This document shows, piece after piece, positions 17,322 through 26,990 of a DNA stretch of 64,000 nt. The notes under the pieces were generated by a model. That model was not told the origin of the DNA, did no database searches, and saw nothing but the letters and a program-made list of their open reading frames with translations. Position 1 is the first letter of the stretch, and each line of letters starts with the position of its first letter. A program made the position numbers and the translations under genes. This DNA is from Nitrosopumilus sp. LS_AOA (lineage in GTDB: Archaea; Thermoproteota; Nitrososphaeria; Nitrososphaerales; Nitrosopumilaceae), in assembly GCA_001543015.1 (NCBI GenBank), contig LFLC01000038.1, positions 1 to 64,000 on the forward strand. Reading direction: 5' to 3'.

Positions 17322-18657
17322 TTTCTTTATCCTCCAAAACAGGAATTATTTTATCGCCAGCTTTTACTAAAAATGGAGAAATAAACGCAGTAACTATGGC
17401 AATTATTCCAACTAGAGGGAATAAAAATGAACTTACAGCACCGATGTCAACTCCAACCTTTATAATTACAATTGAGAATTCACCTCTTGGTGCAGCTAGT
17501 GTGAATGCTGAACGAAGTGCCTTACCTCGTTTTTGTCTAAATATTGCATTACCAATCAAATTAGCACCAAACTTCATACCAATTGCAACTGCAATCAAAG
17601 CAATTGCTATGAAAATATAATTTTCAAGTTGAGAGACATCCATCAATGCACCAACTGAAATAAAGAAGATAGCTACAAACATGTCTTTAATCGGGCTTGC
17701 AAGAAGTTTTGCAACTTCAGCTGATTTTGATTCAGCAACTAACACTCCAGCAAGAAATGCTCCAATTGCGACTGATAATCCCACAATATTTGCAAGAAGA
17801 GCATATCCAAAACAAAGGCCAAGAACACTGAGTAATAAAATTTCACGATTTTCTGCAGCAGCTACTCTATCAATTAATGGTGGAATAACACGAGTTCCAA
17901 TAGTAAATGTTCCAACAATTAAAGTAGTTGCTACTAAAACTATTATAGCAATTGATTCTATTGCTACAGAGCCAACTAAGGCAATAGATTGTAATGATGA
18001 GATCAAAATAACTGCTATAATGTCCTCTACAATTAAAATACCAAGAATAAGAATAGATGATTCTTTTTTGATTCTTCCAGTTTCCTCTAAAATTTTAACA
18101 ATTATTGCAGTACTTGAAATAGAAAGTGCCGCTGCAATAAACAATGCATCCATAAATTGTAATCCGAGTGCAGTGGCAGTGTAAAACAACACACCCAATG
18201 TTGAAAATAATCCTATAGTTCCAACACCAACTGCTACACGCCCAATACTTTTAATTTTCGCATACGGGAATTCAATACCAATTACAAAAAGAAGTAAGAT
18301 AACACCAATTTCTGCAAAAAGATTTAGTGCAGAAATATCAGATAAGATTCCCACGCCTTCAAACGCACCAACAGATTGTGCACCTTTAGGTAAAATCCAG
18401 GACCATATTGGTGAAAGTGGTCCAAGCAACATTCCTGCAAAAAGATATCCAATGATTAGGGGTTGTCTTATTTTAAAAAATGCTAATGTGATTATTGCTC
18501 CAATAATCATGATAAAAGCTAAATCAGTAATGAAACTGGTGTGAGGGAGTTCAGGTGTTATTTGTTCAATTAAAGTATTAACAGTATTATCTAAAGAATT
18601 TTGAATTTCATCAGCATTTATCTGAAGTAAAATATTTTGCATGTATTCAGTTATCAA
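17314..18657 (-). CDS. Kef-type/CPA2 cation:proton antiporter
   Basis: ~12 TM; LFAEIGVILLLFVIGIEFPY, AALSISSTAIIVKIL, AIGAFLAGVLVAES. Confidence 0.9.
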   Translation of the reverse strand: MITEYMQNILLQINADEIQNSLDNTVNTLIEQITPELPHTSFITDLAFIMIIGAIITLAFFKIRQPLIIGYLFAGMLLGPLSPIWSWILPKGAQSVGAFEGVGILSDISALNLFAEIGVILLLFVIGIEFPYAKIKSIGRVAVGVGTIGLFSTLGVLFYTATALGLQFMDALFIAAALSISSTAIIVKILEETGRIKKESSILILGILIVEDIIAVILISSLQSIALVGSVAIESIAIIVLVATTLIVGTFTIGTRVIPPLIDRVAAAENREILLLSVLGLCFGYALLANIVGLSVAIGAFLAGVLVAESKSAEVAKLLASPIKDMFVAIFFISVGALMDVSQLENYIFIAIALIAVAIGMKFGANLIGNAIFRQKRGKALRSAFTLAAPRGEFSIVIIKVGVDIGAVSSFLFPLVGIIAIVTAFISPFLVKAGDKIIPVLEDKEND

Positions 18658-18878
18658 ATTTGTTTAAAAATAGTTACGGATTAAAATTTCAAAAATAAAA
18701 TGGATTGAAAAAAATTTTTACTGTAGGCTCAAATAATTTTTAAAATCTTTAACCTCTTTATGCCCAGAAATTATTATTCCAGTGTAGAATGATGATTAGG
18801 TCAACTGATGAAAATGAAGAGATATGACCTGGGGTATCTGACTGCACAATTGGTTACATCATAATTACCTAATTATTA

Positions 18879-18903
18879 ATAGTACGGTACCATACCGTAC
18901 TAT
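18879..18903. promoter_or_regulatory. Perfect 25-bp palindrome ATAGTACGGTA-CCA-TACCGTACTAT (11-bp arms, 3-nt spacer)
   Basis: Read directly; ends one base before ATG at 18904. Confidence 0.8.
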
Positions 18904-19011
18904 ATGATTCAATGTGAATATTGTACAAGGGGTTTTATCGAAACACACAATGGTTTGGCTGAAAAAACCTTTCATGAGTTACTTCACGAACCAACTGTTG
19001 TAAACAAATAA
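18904..19011 (+). CDS. Candidate 35-aa CxxC/His microprotein MIQCEYCTRGFIETHNGLAEKTFHELLHEPTVVNK
   Basis: Complete ATG-TAA ORF below the track cutoff, directly after the palindrome; C-x2-C plus HELLH. Confidence 0.55.
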   Translation: MIQCEYCTRGFIETHNGLAEKTFHELLHEPTVVNK

Positions 19012-19072
19012 CTCATTACATTTTTTATTTTACACCCAACTTTTTTATCATTAAATTATTAATTATATTCAC

Positions 19073-20572
19073 ATGACTGCCAAAGTTACCAAAAAGAAAG
19101 TAACCAAAAAAATAGTGAAAAAAGAACCCACACCATCAGCAGTATTAAAAAAAGTTGCTTCAGTTTCAGACTCGAATAAAGCATTACAAAAAGAGATCAA
19201 AGTCATGACCAAAATATTTGGTGAAAATCAAAAAGTCCTAGTATCTATGAAAGGTATGATCGATACACTCTCATCAACTCTAGAGCACATTCAAAAACAA
19301 TCAAAGCAAATTAACATTATCGAAGATGATACTCAAAAACTGTATGCAGGATTAAATCAAGTTAGAGCACAATCAAATCTAGTTGATAAAATTAATAATC
19401 AAACTATCAAATTACAAGAAGAAATTTCAACAATACAAAAAGATTCAAAATCTCAAGACATATCCCAACAAGTAGAAGATAGTGTCAATTCTATCAAAAA
19501 TAATTCTCAGATGATAATTAAGATTGCTCAAAGAATTGATGAGGTAAGAGATGATCTACGAAAGGTTTCTGGAAAAGCAGATTCATTTGTGGAGATTGGT
19601 TCTGAAATGGAGAAATTAAAAAGTAGTATAGAAGAGATGGCAGGAAAAACTGCACAATTAGATACAGGAGCTCAAATTATTGAAAGCCTCAAACAAGAAT
19701 TAGGGAAAATTACTGATGGAGTTTCTGATTCATCAAATCTTGGTTCAGAACTTGATGCAATCAAAGTTGCCATTGATGCAATCTCATCTAAAGCATCAAA
19801 AATTGATTCATTAGGAGGAGTAATTGATGGACTAAAGCAACAGTTTGAAACAATTTCTGCAAAGGCTAGTTCAGCTGACAATTTGAGCCTAGAGTCAATC
19901 AAAGACATGTCAGGAAAGATAGATAAAATTGAGACTGAGATTGGTGCATTATCACATAGAGCAGACTCTACTGCATTTGTTGGAGAGGGGCTCAAATCAG
20001 TTCAAGAAGAAGTTGCTAGTTTCAAACAAAATGTATTTGATAAAACAAATAATATCGAGCAAAAAATTACTTCAGTTTCAGAAATTCTAAAAAGACAAGA
20101 TGCATCAGTTATTGAATTTCATAAAAAATCTGATAAATTATTTGAAGAGATGCAATCAATCAAGAATGTTACAAGTAAAGCATCAAGTGATTCATCAAAT
20201 GAGATGATGGTATTACTAAAGCTATCAGAATATCAATCAAACATCAGAATGAATTCAGAGTCAAAGTATGGAAATAGTAAAGATCTTGAAAAAATGGGAA
20301 CAATGACTGCAGATATTGTTAATTTATTTGATAGAGTTTCAATTGAGTCAGGAGAAAATATTCCACTTCCTCATGAAGTAAGACTGTGGGCAGTAAGTAA
20401 AATTTTAGATTGTGCAGACAAATGGGAAATTAGATTCAGCGATGTCTATTCAATTTTAACAAATGCGATTGGGCGAGACATGCTAAAAGAATCAATAAGA
20501 ATTCAGCAAGTACGAGACATTTATGGAATAAGAGCAGTTGATGAAATTAGAAATGATCTAAATATTTCCTAA
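19073..20572 (+). CDS. Long coiled-coil protein with Lys-rich N-terminus and globular C-terminal domain
   Basis: 499-aa ORF; heptad-like sequence over ~330 residues. Confidence 0.8.
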   Translation: MTAKVTKKKVTKKIVKKEPTPSAVLKKVASVSDSNKALQKEIKVMTKIFGENQKVLVSMKGMIDTLSSTLEHIQKQSKQINIIEDDTQKLYAGLNQVRAQSNLVDKINNQTIKLQEEISTIQKDSKSQDISQQVEDSVNSIKNNSQMIIKIAQRIDEVRDDLRKVSGKADSFVEIGSEMEKLKSSIEEMAGKTAQLDTGAQIIESLKQELGKITDGVSDSSNLGSELDAIKVAIDAISSKASKIDSLGGVIDGLKQQFETISAKASSADNLSLESIKDMSGKIDKIETEIGALSHRADSTAFVGEGLKSVQEEVASFKQNVFDKTNNIEQKITSVSEILKRQDASVIEFHKKSDKLFEEMQSIKNVTSKASSDSSNEMMVLLKLSEYQSNIRMNSESKYGNSKDLEKMGTMTADIVNLFDRVSIESGENIPLPHEVRLWAVSKILDCADKWEIRFSDVYSILTNAIGRDMLKESIRIQQVRDIYGIRAVDEIRNDLNIS

Positions 20573-21264
20573 ATACCAATTTCATCTATTTTCTGGAGTT
20601 GTTCTTTCTTTCTTTTCAATAAAGTAATGATTCCAATTACTACTGCAACCCAAACTACACTCATCATCATGTTTTCAGGACTGACATACATGTATGGAGT
20701 TGAATCCATTACATTTGTTTTCAATAATTCTGCCCTATCATTGATATCCAACATTCCCGTATGAAATGCAGAATTATCTTTTGAAATGGATGAGATTTCA
20801 TTAACACTGGTAATCATGGTGTCAATATTATTTTGAATTCTGAGGAAATTTGTAGATTCTGTACTAAATATCCAAACAGGGTTTTTAGCAATCAATTTAC
20901 CGTTTGCATCAAATGTATCAGGAATATTCACCATTACAATATCCAAATCAGTTTGAATTGCTACTAAATGATCACGAATTACATTAGGATCTGAAGAAGA
21001 GACAATTCCATCAAGATTTCCTCGAATTCTATCAAGAGGGTAAATGTCAGTATTGTAACCAGAAATTGCCATGTAACCACCAAATACAATTATCGCAAAA
21101 ATTCCAAGCATTGCAAGTTTGTAAATATTATTAGACATTGTTGTTTTACCACCATTGTTCTGAGTTACATTATTTGAAGTTAATCTTGATTTTGCAGTGA
21201 CTATTATGATACCTACTATTGCAATTGCCAATACAACCATTGCAAGTGAATCAAATTCGGGCAT
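20569..21264 (-). CDS. Membrane protein: N-terminal PEFG-CTERM-like segment fused to a copy of the adjacent glycosyltransferase's C-terminal domain
   Basis: MPEFDSLAMVVLAIAIVGIIIVTAKSRL, then NNIYKLAMLG...LKRKKEQL nearly identical to the C-terminus of 21321..23405. Start taken at ATG 21264 (ORF opens at 21300). Confidence 0.75.
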   Translation of the reverse strand: MPEFDSLAMVVLAIAIVGIIIVTAKSRLTSNNVTQNNGGKTTMSNNIYKLAMLGIFAIIVFGGYMAISGYNTDIYPLDRIRGNLDGIVSSSDPNVIRDHLVAIQTDLDIVMVNIPDTFDANGKLIAKNPVWIFSTESTNFLRIQNNIDTMITSVNEISSISKDNSAFHTGMLDINDRAELLKTNVMDSTPYMYVSPENMMMSVVWVAVVIGIITLLKRKKEQLQKIDEIGI

Positions 21265-21320
21265 CAGAGAAATTACTCGTAAAGACACATAAAAATTCAC
21301 TGAAATTTCCAGAGAAAGAA

Positions 21321-23405
21321 CTAGACTGTTTCTAAAGCAATATTGGGCGATAAATCAGATTTTTTGAGTTGTGCTCTCTTTCTTTTCAATACAGCAAAGA
21401 TTCCAATAATTGCTGCAACCCAAACTACACTCATCACCATATTTGCGGGACTGATGTACATGTATTGTGTTGCATCCATAATATTGATTTTTAATGAAAT
21501 TGATCTATCATTGATATCTAACATTGCTGTATGATATGCAGGGTTGTCTTTTGGAATGGATGAGATTTCATTAACACTGATAATCATAGTATCAATATTA
21601 TTTTGAATTCTAAGAAAGTTTGTAGATTCTGTACTAAATATCCAAACAGGGTTTTTGGCAATCAATTTACCATCTGCATCAATTGTTTCAGGAATATTCA
21701 CCATTACAACATCCAAATCAGTTTGAATGGATACTAAATGATCTCGAATAATATTAGGATCTGAAGAACCTACAATTCCATCAAGATTTCCTCGAATTCT
21801 ATCAAGAGGGTAAATCTCAGTATTGTAACCAGAAATTGCCATGTAACCACCAAAGATAATTATCGCAGCAATTCCAAGCATTGCAAGTTTGTAAACATTA
21901 TTTGCAGTTTTCTCTTTTTTTGTGAGAGGTACAGCATTTTTGGATTTTTTACTTCTAAATCGTGTATGAGATATACTCAGGTATGCAATAAAGAAAAAGC
22001 CAATAGTTTGTAATGCAATAATTGGTACAAAAATTGGATTATTTGAAAATATTGCAATAAAGATTCCCATAATACCATATACACCAAAAAAGATCTCAAG
22101 AAGGGTAGTTTGTGTAAATGGTAAGTTGTAGGCCTTGTCTTTCCAATCATCATCTTTTGAAATTAAACCATATTTTGGAGTCCGAAGAAATTCATTTTTC
22201 TTTCCAAGAACGGCATCAAAGACTGCAACAGTATTATTTACAGACATTCCCGCATTGTAAATTAACAATGCAGGCATTATCTTCATTTTTGATTTCCAAG
22301 ATTTTCCATACATACTTTGCATAATCAGTATGTATGCACCAGGTCCCATTGCAAGATATGTTGCAAGAGTAATTACAGGAAGGAAACTTACTACGTAAAG
22401 ATTTACTTGTCCTGCTAACAAAATGGGTAATGTCAAAAATTGAATCAGTATCAAAGGAAAAACAATGTGACGAGTTAATTGAATAAATGCCTGAATTTTT
22501 GCTTCAATTGCAACTTTACGTTTTACAACAATATCAAAAAGTAATTTTGTTGCACATTGAATAGAACCTTTTGCCCAACGATATTGTTGTCTTTTAGCAC
22601 CATTCATCTGAGCAGGTAGTTCTGCATCAACTACAATATCAGGTAAGAAAACACATTTCCATCCTTTCATTTGTGCCCTATAACTCAAATCAAGATCTTC
22701 AACTAGTGTTGCAGTATGCCAGCCTCCAGCATCTTCAATACAATCTCGTCTCCAAATTCCAGCAGTGCCATTAAAATTCATAAAAAGATGAGAATTACTC
22801 TTGGCTTTTTGTTCAATTAGAAAATGGAAATCAAGACTTAGTGCTTGAACTTGAGTAATGGTGGAATAGTTTTCATTTACATGCCCCCAACGACATTGAA
22901 TTAAGCCAATGTTTGATTTTGCAAAATGTGGAATTGCTTGTTTGAGAAACGATGTAGGTGGAATAAAGTCAGCATCAAAGATTGCAACATATTCAGAAGT
23001 GGTGATTTCCATTGCATATTTGAGAGCGCCTGCCTTGTACCCTTTTCTTGTGCCCCTACGAATATGTTCAATTGCAAACCCCTGTTTTTTATAATCATTA
23101 ACTACATTTTCAAGTAATTGTACGGTGTCATCATCAGAGTCATCTAATACCATAATGTTTAGTTGTTCTTTTGGATAATCCAAATTACAAACTGCATCAA
23201 CTAGTCTCTTTGCAACATATTTTTCATTATAAATTGGAAGTTGTATTGTAACTGACGGGGTTCCCAAATCAGCAGTAGGTAAAATATTTTTTCTTCGTCT
23301 AGAAAGAAATGCCAAATAGTAAAAATTTACAGTGTAAGCAGAAATAATTATAGCTGATAAAATAAACAGATCAAAAATTAACTGAGTAAATGGATTTGCT
23401 GACAT
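21321..23405 (-). CDS. GT2-family membrane glycosyltransferase (cellulose synthase-like) with C-terminal two-TM domain
   Basis: VTIQLPIYNE, VLDDSDDDT, FDADF, VEDLDLSYR, QQYRWAKGS. Confidence 0.92.
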   Translation of the reverse strand: MSANPFTQLIFDLFILSAIIISAYTVNFYYLAFLSRRRKNILPTADLGTPSVTIQLPIYNEKYVAKRLVDAVCNLDYPKEQLNIMVLDDSDDDTVQLLENVVNDYKKQGFAIEHIRRGTRKGYKAGALKYAMEITTSEYVAIFDADFIPPTSFLKQAIPHFAKSNIGLIQCRWGHVNENYSTITQVQALSLDFHFLIEQKAKSNSHLFMNFNGTAGIWRRDCIEDAGGWHTATLVEDLDLSYRAQMKGWKCVFLPDIVVDAELPAQMNGAKRQQYRWAKGSIQCATKLLFDIVVKRKVAIEAKIQAFIQLTRHIVFPLILIQFLTLPILLAGQVNLYVVSFLPVITLATYLAMGPGAYILIMQSMYGKSWKSKMKIMPALLIYNAGMSVNNTVAVFDAVLGKKNEFLRTPKYGLISKDDDWKDKAYNLPFTQTTLLEIFFGVYGIMGIFIAIFSNNPIFVPIIALQTIGFFFIAYLSISHTRFRSKKSKNAVPLTKKEKTANNVYKLAMLGIAAIIIFGGYMAISGYNTEIYPLDRIRGNLDGIVGSSDPNIIRDHLVSIQTDLDVVMVNIPETIDADGKLIAKNPVWIFSTESTNFLRIQNNIDTMIISVNEISSIPKDNPAYHTAMLDINDRSISLKINIMDATQYMYISPANMVMSVVWVAAIIGIFAVLKRKRAQLKKSDLSPNIALETV

Positions 23406-23457
23406 GACCCGTGTTTCAAAATCACCAATTGCTATTTATACATGTAAGAGATTTGAA

Positions 23458-24405
23458 TTATTTCATTTCATAGATTTTGATTGCTTGTGGTGGACAAACG
23501 CCTTCACATGCAAGACAGAAAATACAATCAGGTTCTTTTGACATCAATGGTTTCTTTTCAGATGCAGGATTTCCGGGAGTATCAAACCACTCGTATACAC
23601 CAACAGGGCATGCTTCAAGACAGCCACCATCAGCAATACAAATATCATAATCCACTGAAACAAATTCGCCCCAAACACCCATAATTCCATTTGAAGTACC
23701 TTTTCGGCCCCAAGTTTTGATAGTATGTTCTGGTGCATCATATGAAGTAGATTTTTTCATTTTTGATTTGTATTCAACATCAATTGGGCCAGGTTTTGCA
23801 CCATCAGGAATTTCAAATTCACCATCATCTTCTTCGGCATCATCATCAGTTGCCTCAATTGCTTTGGGTTTTGCTCCAAGAACAATTTTAGCTAAAGGAG
23901 TAAGTTCTTCTAGTTTTTGCATAGCTGCAACTTCTGAAATTTTTTCAGATTTTACTAAATGTGAAATCATCTTGTCTGCTAATATCGTATTACGCAAAAT
24001 TGTATCAATAACCATTTTTGCAAAATGGTCTGCTTTCTTTCTATAATCTACAACCCAGTTTGGATCACCGAATTTTTCAATTGGAAAAACTTGATAAATA
24101 ATATCAACTACTTCACCTGAAACAATTTCTACTGTAACTGATAATTCTACTTCTTCGTATCCTTTAGCATCCGGATCTTTCATGTTTTGTTCCATCCAAC
24201 GATATGTTGCGTAAATTCTATCAGCATACATGTCCATCTCAAATGTTTTTTTGAGACCGTCATGGACGGATTGTAATTCCTTTAATTCTTCTAGTTTAAT
24301 TGGTAATCTGTATAATCCAAGTTTGTATCCATGTAATGGATAAACACCACGTTTTGCAGTTTTATCCTCCATTGACCAAACTCGATCTTTTAGAAGTAAG
24401 GACAT
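23458..24405 (-). CDS. Ferredoxin-domain protein: conserved N-terminal domain, acidic linker, 2x[4Fe-4S]-type C-terminus
   Basis: CIADGGCLEACPVGVYEW...CIFCLACEGVCPPQAIKIYEMK. Confidence 0.88.
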   Translation of the reverse strand: MSLLLKDRVWSMEDKTAKRGVYPLHGYKLGLYRLPIKLEELKELQSVHDGLKKTFEMDMYADRIYATYRWMEQNMKDPDAKGYEEVELSVTVEIVSGEVVDIIYQVFPIEKFGDPNWVVDYRKKADHFAKMVIDTILRNTILADKMISHLVKSEKISEVAAMQKLEELTPLAKIVLGAKPKAIEATDDDAEEDDGEFEIPDGAKPGPIDVEYKSKMKKSTSYDAPEHTIKTWGRKGTSNGIMGVWGEFVSVDYDICIADGGCLEACPVGVYEWFDTPGNPASEKKPLMSKEPDCIFCLACEGVCPPQAIKIYEMK

Positions 24406-24442
24406 CTGTTATTTTTAGTTCAAATTAAGTTAAAAATGTTTG

Positions 24443-24754
24443 TCAGTCACCATCATCAGGACATGTGAGTTCACGCAGTTTAGTGTATTTTTCCTCCAAA
24501 GCCTCTGCATGTATTATCACTTGAGATAATTCAAAGGAGTCTTTTGAAAAATACCAACGAATAACAACCCAATGTCCAATTCCATCCATATCATGGATCA
24601 TTCCCTTATCTGCTTGAACATTTAGTGTTTCATCAATGGATGTCTCTTTAATTTCAAGACCTCGTTTTGTGTTGTCTTCTAAAATTAAATCAGTCTTGCC
24701 ATCTTTGATAAAATAAAATGAGCCTTTCTGTAGTACGGGTAAATCTAAAAGCAA
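24443..24754 (-). CDS. Conserved hypothetical protein
   Basis: 103-aa ORF, co-directional with rhodanese. Confidence 0.65.
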   Translation of the reverse strand: MLLDLPVLQKGSFYFIKDGKTDLILEDNTKRGLEIKETSIDETLNVQADKGMIHDMDGIGHWVVIRWYFSKDSFELSQVIIHAEALEEKYTKLRELTCPDDGD

Positions 24755-24755
24755 T

Positions 24756-25601
24756 TTATTTTTCCACAGGGTTGCCTATCATGTTTCCCCATTCAGTCCA
24801 GGAACCATCATAGTTTCGAACCCTAGGATATCCCAGTAAATATTTTAGGACAAACCAGCTATGTGAAGATCTTTCACCAATTCTACAATAACAGATTACA
24901 TCTTTATCAGGAGTAACACCTTTTGGTTCATAATTTTGTTTTAATTCATCAACAGCTTTGAAAGTACCATCAGCATCATTAACTGCAGTAGCCCAGGGAA
25001 TATTATTTGCATCAGGAATATGTCCACCTCTTTGTGCATGCTCCATTGGATACTCAGGAGGTGCTGTAATCTGACCAGTGAATTCTGCAGGAGATCTCAC
25101 ATCAACTAATACAGAATCTTCTTTTCCTAATGAACGACTTACATCAAACAAGTATGCTCTTAATCCCTCATCAGGTGGTTGTGCAATATAATTTACAGAT
25201 GAAAATTGTGGTTCATCAGTGGTGTAATCTTTACTTTCTAATTCCCATTTTTTTCTACCGCCATTCATTATCTTTAGATTTTCATGTCCATAGATTTTAA
25301 AAACCCAAAAAACAAATGCTGCAAACCAATTGTTAAAGTCACCATAAAGAATAACTTCAGTATCTGCAGTAATTCCATTTTTAATCATTAATGCTTCAAA
25401 TTCTTTTTTTGAAATAATATCTCGAGTTACTGGATCATTGATGTCACGTTTCCACCAAATCAAACTAGCACCTTTAATGTGACCTTTTTGATATCCATTA
25501 ACTGGATCATAATCAACTTCTACTAATTTTCTATTTTCGTTTGGAGGATTTTGTGATATCCATTCAGTGTCTACTAAAACTTCAGGATGTGCGTAACTCA
25601 T
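24756..25601 (-). CDS. Thiosulfate sulfurtransferase (tandem rhodanese)
   Basis: MSYAHPEVLVDTEWISQNP..., active-site loop CYCRIGERSSHSW; start revised from 25661. Confidence 0.9.
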   Translation of the reverse strand: MSYAHPEVLVDTEWISQNPPNENRKLVEVDYDPVNGYQKGHIKGASLIWWKRDINDPVTRDIISKKEFEALMIKNGITADTEVILYGDFNNWFAAFVFWVFKIYGHENLKIMNGGRKKWELESKDYTTDEPQFSSVNYIAQPPDEGLRAYLFDVSRSLGKEDSVLVDVRSPAEFTGQITAPPEYPMEHAQRGGHIPDANNIPWATAVNDADGTFKAVDELKQNYEPKGVTPDKDVICYCRIGERSSHSWFVLKYLLGYPRVRNYDGSWTEWGNMIGNPVEK

Positions 25602-25691
25602 TATTTGTACAAATTTTCTGGCATACTTAATTGTTTTTCCTAGTATCATTAAAAATATCATTTTTATGTAAAAAGAATTCAGAAGAGCTGC

Positions 25692-26507
25692 TTGAAATTA
25701 CAAAAAGTTGCAGTGGTAAGTAAAGTAGGATCTAAAGAATCAGAAAAAGCTGTAAAAGATGTTGCAAAAAAGCTATTAGCAAAAAAATCAACAGTATACA
25801 CAATTACATCAAGTGATATAGAGGGTACAAAAAAAATTGAAACCCTAGAAGAATTAAAAAAAATTAAACTGGATCTTGTAATTTCACTAGGTGGGGATGG
25901 AACAACACTTCGAGTGTTTAGGAATTTAGATAACGAAGTACCAATTTTGACGATAAATGTAGGTGGGAATAGAGGAATTTTATCTGAAATTACAATTGAT
26001 GAGATTGGCAATGCAATTGACCAAATTTTAAAAGGTAAATTTTTCTTAGATAAAAGAATCAGAGTGGTTGCATCTTGTGGAGGAAAAGAATTTCCGCCAG
26101 CGCTAAATGAAATTTATATCAATAGAACAAATTTGACTAGAACTTCTGAGATCAATATTAAATTCCAAAACGATACAGTAAAACAAAAAATGGATGGAGT
26201 AATTATTGCAACACCTAGCGGTTCAACTGGACATTCATTTTCATTAGGTGGTCCAATTTTACATGAGAGTTTAGATGTTCTAATTATTACTCCAGTAGCC
26301 CCAGTATACAGATTAGAATCAATTGTAGTTCCAGATGAAAAAATTGAAATCACAAGTTCGCATGATTGCAATATTGTAATGGATGCACAAGTTGTAAAAT
26401 CTGCAGGGTACGGGGAACCAATTATTATTAAAAAATACAAAAAACCAGCAGTCTTTATTAGATTAAAAAAACGAGGACTGCGACAATTGAGTAAACTTGG
26501 ATTTTAA
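25692..26507 (+). CDS. nadK: NAD kinase
   Basis: SLGGDGTTLRVFRN, NVGGNRGILSEI, TPSGSTGHSFSLGGPI. Confidence 0.92.
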   Translation: MKLQKVAVVSKVGSKESEKAVKDVAKKLLAKKSTVYTITSSDIEGTKKIETLEELKKIKLDLVISLGGDGTTLRVFRNLDNEVPILTINVGGNRGILSEITIDEIGNAIDQILKGKFFLDKRIRVVASCGGKEFPPALNEIYINRTNLTRTSEINIKFQNDTVKQKMDGVIIATPSGSTGHSFSLGGPILHESLDVLIITPVAPVYRLESIVVPDEKIEITSSHDCNIVMDAQVVKSAGYGEPIIIKKYKKPAVFIRLKKRGLRQLSKLGF

Positions 26508-26976
26508 AATTTTAGATGCTAGTGCATTTTATGCAGGAGTACCATTTAGATCATCGGATATCTGGTACACCACATCACTAGTATTTGATGAAATAAAACA
26601 CATAAAGAAAAATCATGACGCATTGGGAATACTACTTGAAACACATAGATTAAAAATTCGTGAGCCAGACAAAAAAGGAATTAATGAAGCTACACAAGCA
26701 GCAAAAAAGACAGGAGATTACCCACAACTATCAAAACAAGACATCTCAATTCTTGCATTGTGTATTGAAAATGAAGGGGAGATAGTTACAGATGATTTTG
26801 CAATATCAAATGTTGCAAAAAATTTAGGACTAACCATAACACCAATTATGACTAGTGGGATCAAAGATGTAGGAAGGTGGATTCATTATTGTCCAGGTTG
26901 TAAAACTAATCATCCTAATGGTGTTGAATGTCCAATTTGTGGAACTCCACTAAAAAGAAAATTAATCAAAGATTGA
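26497..26976 (+). CDS. nob1: Endoribonuclease Nob1 (PIN domain + zinc ribbon)
   Basis: KILDASAFYAG ... IVTDDFAISNVA ... CPGCKTNHPNGVECPICGTPL. Confidence 0.88.
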   Translation: MDFKILDASAFYAGVPFRSSDIWYTTSLVFDEIKHIKKNHDALGILLETHRLKIREPDKKGINEATQAAKKTGDYPQLSKQDISILALCIENEGEIVTDDFAISNVAKNLGLTITPIMTSGIKDVGRWIHYCPGCKTNHPNGVECPICGTPLKRKLIKD

Positions 26977-26990
26977 TGGAATTATTCCCA

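Noticed and set aside
17396-18184. Plus ORFs opposite the antiporter (74 aa, 167 aa)
   Set aside because: Antisense shadows of a clear CPA2 antiporter.
19672-19995. 107-aa minus ORF inside the coiled-coil gene
   Set aside because: Antisense shadow of the coiled-coil CDS.
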